A stretch of 8,566 nt of DNA, taken from Betaproteobacteria bacterium. GTDB lineage: Bacteria; Pseudomonadota; Gammaproteobacteria; Burkholderiales; Rhodocyclaceae. The notes beneath the pieces were generated by a model. The model was not told the DNA's origin. It did not search any database and was given only the letters and a program-made list of their open reading frames with translations. Made by a program: the position numbers and the translations under genes. Location of the stretch: assembly GCA_028868235.1 (NCBI GenBank), contig JAGWUW010000088.1:1-8566 (forward strand). Direction: 5' to 3'. Shown here piece by piece: positions 6,626 to 8,566 of this stretch; the stretch's first letter is position 1; the number at the start of each line of letters is the position of its first letter.

Positions 6626-7009
6626 CTAGCGGCGCAGCATCACGGTTTCGACAATAAGGATGATGACTGAGACGATGTTGGCAAAGAGCGCTCCGCCCGA
6701 CAGCGAGACCACACTTGACGTGACATGCGTACTCATGCCGACACCGGTAATGTGCACCGCCATGGCCCAGGTGATGGCAGCGGCGATCAGTTGCAAGTCG
6801 GCGACCAGGCTGGTGGACAGGTGGATGGCGCCGATCTGTGTCCGGTCGCCGAACTTGAGCGCGGTGGCGATCAGGCTGACGACCAGTGCAGCAGCCAGTT
6901 CATAGACGCTGTGCAACTCTGGGTTGGCAATGTCGCCGATGAAAAAACCGAAGTTGAGCGTTGCCGCCAACAGGATGAAGAAACCGAAAATGACTTTTTC
7001 GAGATTCAT
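6626..7009 (-). CDS. Small integral membrane protein, DUF6394-like
   Basis: 127 residues, almost all hydrophobic, with three or four predicted membrane segments at about 5-25, 35-52, 68-90 and 103-124. Recognisable stretches are LEKVIFGFFILLAATLNFGF at 3-22, then the short polar loop GDIANPEL and ATALKFGDRTQ at 48-58. STSLVADLQLIAAAI at 65-79 is the most family-like block. I recall this pattern from proteins labelled DUF6394, without a known function. The start is well supported: a purine-rich GGGAGGGGGGA precedes ATG at 7009. Its stop TAG is 10 bases before the potassium channel gene, so the two probably form a unit and this protein may be an accessory subunit or help assemble the channel. 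There are no catalytic motifs. The domain name is from memory and should be treated as probable. Confidence 0.75.
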   Translation of the reverse strand: MNLEKVIFGFFILLAATLNFGFFIGDIANPELHSVYELAAALVVSLIATALKFGDRTQIGAIHLSTSLVADLQLIAAAITWAMAVHITGVGMSTHVTSSVVSLSGGALFANIVSVIILIVETVMLRR

Positions 7010-7030
7010 GGAGTCCCCCCTCCCAAACGA

Positions 7031-7063
7031 ACAGGGCGCCCCGGTTTGCCCGGGACGCCCTGT
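7031..7063 (-). terminator. Hairpin terminator downstream of dolP
   Basis: ACAGGGCG (7031-7038) pairs perfectly with CGCCCTGT (7056-7063). After one mismatch a second stem of 5 bp closes a 5-base loop (7040-7044 with 7050-7054). Read on the minus strand it lies 36 bases after the dolP stop and is followed by TCGTTT, a weak T tract. No T run follows on the plus strand, so it most likely ends the HIRAN–SIS–dolP transcript. Confidence 0.65.
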
Positions 7064-7099
7064 CAGCTTACTCCTGTTCGGTAGCGGAGAATTCGCGAA

Positions 7100-7768
7100 T
7101 CAGCGATTCTCGACCGGTGCGCTCTGCGGCGGCGGGGTGCGGGCACCCAGTACCTGGTTGTCGAGGCGGCGGGTTTCTTCGTCGCTGACCACTTCCAGTA
7201 CATTGATTACCTTGACGACACCGGAGGTGGTGCGGGCGACGGCGATGGCCACCTTGGCTTCACGCTCGTTAACGATGCCCATCAGATAAACAATGCCGCG
7301 CTCGGTCAGCACTTTAATGTGGTTGGCCGAGAGCTGGTTGGTGTCGACCAGGCGGGCCTTGACCTTTGAGGTAATGAAGCTGTCGTTGCTACGGCTGGAG
7401 AGTGGCGTGGCCGGGCCGATGCCCAGTTCGTTGAACACCTCCTTCACACCTTCGATCTTGCGGATTTCGCTCTCGATCATGGACTTCGCTTCCTCGCTCG
7501 GCGCTTCGCCAGTGATCAGCACACGGCGATTGAAGGCGGTGAAGTTGGCGTGGGCCAATTCCTTGTACTGGGCCGGAACGTGGTTGTTGGCCTTCCATTC
7601 CAGCGTTTCGTCATCGGTCTGCGTGCCGGTCGAGCGGCGGTCGTGGGCCGACATGACGCCGGCAGCGGCAGCCGTACCCAATAGGGCGGCTTCGACACAT
7701 CCCTGCAAGGTGGGCAGGGCGACCAGCAGGGCAAGGGCGGCCAGACTCAGTTTGGCTTTTTGCATCAT
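7100..7768 (-). CDS. dolP: Dual-BON outer-membrane lipoprotein DolP (YraP)
   Basis: 222 residues. The signal [19 protein letters not shown] ends in lipobox LQGC, with modified Cys24. Val25 at +2 predicts outer-membrane sorting. The segment after the Cys ([11 protein letters not shown], then [14 protein letters not shown] at 44-57) closely follows E. coli DolP. BON domain 1 covers about 52-118 ([15 protein letters not shown], then [12 protein letters not shown]) and BON 2 about 127-195 ([38 protein letters not shown]). In E. coli DolP binds anionic phospholipid at division sites and supports outer-membrane integrity and BAM function. A tail of about 27 residues ending in [12 protein letters not shown] is absent from the 191-residue E. 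coli protein. The start at 7768 gives an ATGA overlap with the SIS gene stop and has GGAG at 7773-7776. The next codon, also ATG (7765), is better spaced and equally possible. Confidence 0.92.
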   Translation of the reverse strand: MMQKAKLSLAALALLVALPTLQGCVEAALLGTAAAAGVMSAHDRRSTGTQTDDETLEWKANNHVPAQYKELAHANFTAFNRRVLITGEAPSEEAKSMIESEIRKIEGVKEVFNELGIGPATPLSSRSNDSFITSKVKARLVDTNQLSANHIKVLTERGIVYLMGIVNEREAKVAIAVARTTSGVVKVINVLEVVSDEETRRLDNQVLGARTPPPQSAPVENR

Positions 7769-8355
7769 TCGACTCCGAGAAGAAGGGCATCGATGCCATC
7801 GCACAGGCAGTGGATGGTGAGCAGGTGGGTTTCCTGGATGCGTGCCGTGCGGTCGGCCGGCACGCAGAGATGGATGTCGTCGTCGCGCAGCATCTCGCCG
7901 ATCTGGCCGCCGCCCTTGCCGGTCAGCGCGATGACGCGCATGTCGGCTTCGTGGGCGGCCTTGATCGCCTCGATGACGTTGCCGGAATTGCCGGAAGTCG
8001 AGATGGCCAGCAGCACGTCACCGGCGTGGCCAAGGCCGCGTACCTGCTTCGAGAAAATCTGGTTGAACGAATAATCATTGGCGATGGCAGTCAGGATCGA
8101 GCTATCGGTCGTCAGCGCAATGGCCGCCAGTTCCTGACGCTCAGCTTCAAAGCGGCCGATCAGTTCGGCGGCGAAGTGCTGGGCGTCGCCGGCCGAGCCG
8201 CCGTTGCCGCAGGCGAGAATCTTGCCGCCGTTGATCAGGCTGTTGGTCATCGTTTCGATGGCAGCGGCAATCGGGGCGGCCATCATTTCAACGGCATTGA
8301 GCTTGGTGTGGGCGCTGTCTTCGAAATTCTTGGCAACGCGGGCAATCAGATCCAT
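7765..8355 (-). CDS. SIS-domain protein, DiaA / phosphoheptose isomerase (GmhA) family
   Basis: 196 residues from ATG 8355, the same length as E. coli DiaA. The SIS sugar-phosphate-binding loop [16 protein letters not shown] is at 50-65, then [14 protein letters not shown] at 118-131, LTGKGGG at 144-150 and [19 protein letters not shown] at 171-189. By location next to dolP it matches DiaA, the DnaA-binding tetramer that times replication initiation. However Glu64 and His182 align with the GmhA catalytic residues Glu65 and His180, whereas DiaA has Ser and Asn there. It may therefore isomerise sedoheptulose 7-phosphate for lipopolysaccharide heptose, instead of or besides binding DnaA. Upstream of ATG 8355 there is no ribosome site. 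A TTG at 8385 in the same frame has GAGG 9 bases before it and would add ten residues, so the start is uncertain. The stop overlaps the dolP ATG. No symbol is given because the GmhA and DiaA roles cannot be separated. Confidence 0.9.
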   Translation of the reverse strand: MDLIARVAKNFEDSAHTKLNAVEMMAAPIAAAIETMTNSLINGGKILACGNGGSAGDAQHFAAELIGRFEAERQELAAIALTTDSSILTAIANDYSFNQIFSKQVRGLGHAGDVLLAISTSGNSGNVIEAIKAAHEADMRVIALTGKGGGQIGEMLRDDDIHLCVPADRTARIQETHLLTIHCLCDGIDALLLGVE

Positions 8356-8396
8356 ATCGTTCGTGGTTTTGTGTCTATAGATCAAGGCATTCTACC

Positions 8397-8566
8397 TCAC
8401 AGCTCGACGAAGACTTCGAAGGCCACCCGTTGCCACGGATTTTTGTTGTCGTTTATAGACGACACGCGGGCGGTCAAACGGTCGCCGGCATCCATTGCGG
8501 CAGCGATGACGCGGTTCTCGGCGCGCGGTACGTAGCCCAGCTTGTGGCCGCGCCATTCGACGCGGA
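8397..8566 (-). CDS. HIRAN-domain protein, C-terminal part (5' end outside window)
   Basis: The frame is open from the right edge to TGA at 8399-8397, giving 56 codons. The stretch VEWRGHKLGYVPRAENRVIA, then AAMDAGDRLTARVSSI, is the second half of a HIRAN domain. The conserved pieces are the KLGYVPR strand, the EN dipeptide and the following helix with a small residue and Gly. It ends with NPWQRVAFEVFVEL. HIRAN domains in large eukaryotic helicases bind 3' single-stranded DNA ends. Small stand-alone bacterial HIRAN proteins have no well-defined role. The stop lies 41 bases before ATG 8355 of the SIS gene, on the same strand, so they are probably co-transcribed. The start and total length cannot be seen. 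Confidence 0.8.
   Translation of the reverse strand, partial: RVEWRGHKLGYVPRAENRVIAAAMDAGDRLTARVSSINDNKNPWQRVAFEVFVEL

Noticed and set aside
5998..6657. 219-codon plus-strand frame opposite the potassium channel
   Set aside because: Asp/Gln/Gly-rich composition typical of a frame antisense to a hydrophobic, GC-rich gene; no motif.
7087..7111. Inverted repeat GAGAAT/ATTCTC around the dolP stop and the palindrome ATTCGCGAAT
   Set aside because: Short stem with a 13-base spacer. The stronger hairpin at 7031-7063 explains termination better.
7810..8535. 241-codon plus-strand frame opposite the SIS and HIRAN genes
   Set aside because: It spans two genes with clear domains on the other strand and has no features of its own.
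1..8566. tRNA, rRNA, riboswitch, IS element or CRISPR
   Set aside because: No cloverleaf pattern, repeat array, transposase or terminal inverted repeats seen on either strand. Almost all bases are in genes.

Overview
The window is a GC-rich, gene-dense stretch with no mobile elements, RNA genes or CRISPR. It reads as chromosomal DNA of a betaproteobacterium, probably of the Rhodocyclales (Dechloromonas/Azonexus-like). That placement is an inference from protein style, GC content and the HIRAN–SIS–dolP arrangement, not from a marker gene.

Bases 1-4897, plus strand: one compact operon of seven genes joined by 4-nt ATGA overlaps or gaps of a few bases. It enters the window inside a DUF1365 gene. 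It continues with a cyclopropane-fatty-acid-synthase-like (Cfa-like) SAM methyltransferase, a chalcone-isomerase-like exported protein, a GPH/MelB-type MFS transporter, a DUF3833 lipoprotein, a short-chain dehydrogenase and an NTF2/SnoaL-like protein. DUF1365, Cfa-like, chalcone isomerase, DUF3833, SDR and NTF2-like genes recur together in proteobacteria, often with an FAD oxidoreductase and, in some lineages, an ECF sigma/ChrR pair that answers singlet oxygen. The likely job is modification of unsaturated acyl chains on membrane phospholipids. The Cfa-like enzyme has lost two of the residues that hold bicarbonate in E. coli Cfa (Cys to Ala, His to Gln). A methyl-branching reaction of the UfaM kind (furan fatty acid pathway) is therefore at least as likely as cyclopropanation. 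This cluster is the best candidate in the window for an incompletely described system.

Bases 4933-7009, minus strand, convergent with the operon after a 35-bp gap: a two-TM potassium channel with tandem RCK domains, preceded by a small DUF6394-type membrane protein only 10 bp upstream. The two are probably co-transcribed and may work together.

Bases 7031-7063 hold a strong hairpin, the probable terminator of the next minus-strand unit.

Bases 7100-8566, minus strand: a HIRAN-domain protein (truncated by the window edge), a DiaA/GmhA-family SIS protein, and the dual-BON outer-membrane lipoprotein DolP. This resembles the E. coli diaA-dolP neighbourhood. The SIS protein keeps the Glu and His of GmhA that DiaA lacks, so it may still be a sedoheptulose-7-phosphate isomerase.

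No stretch longer than 300 bases lacks a gene.
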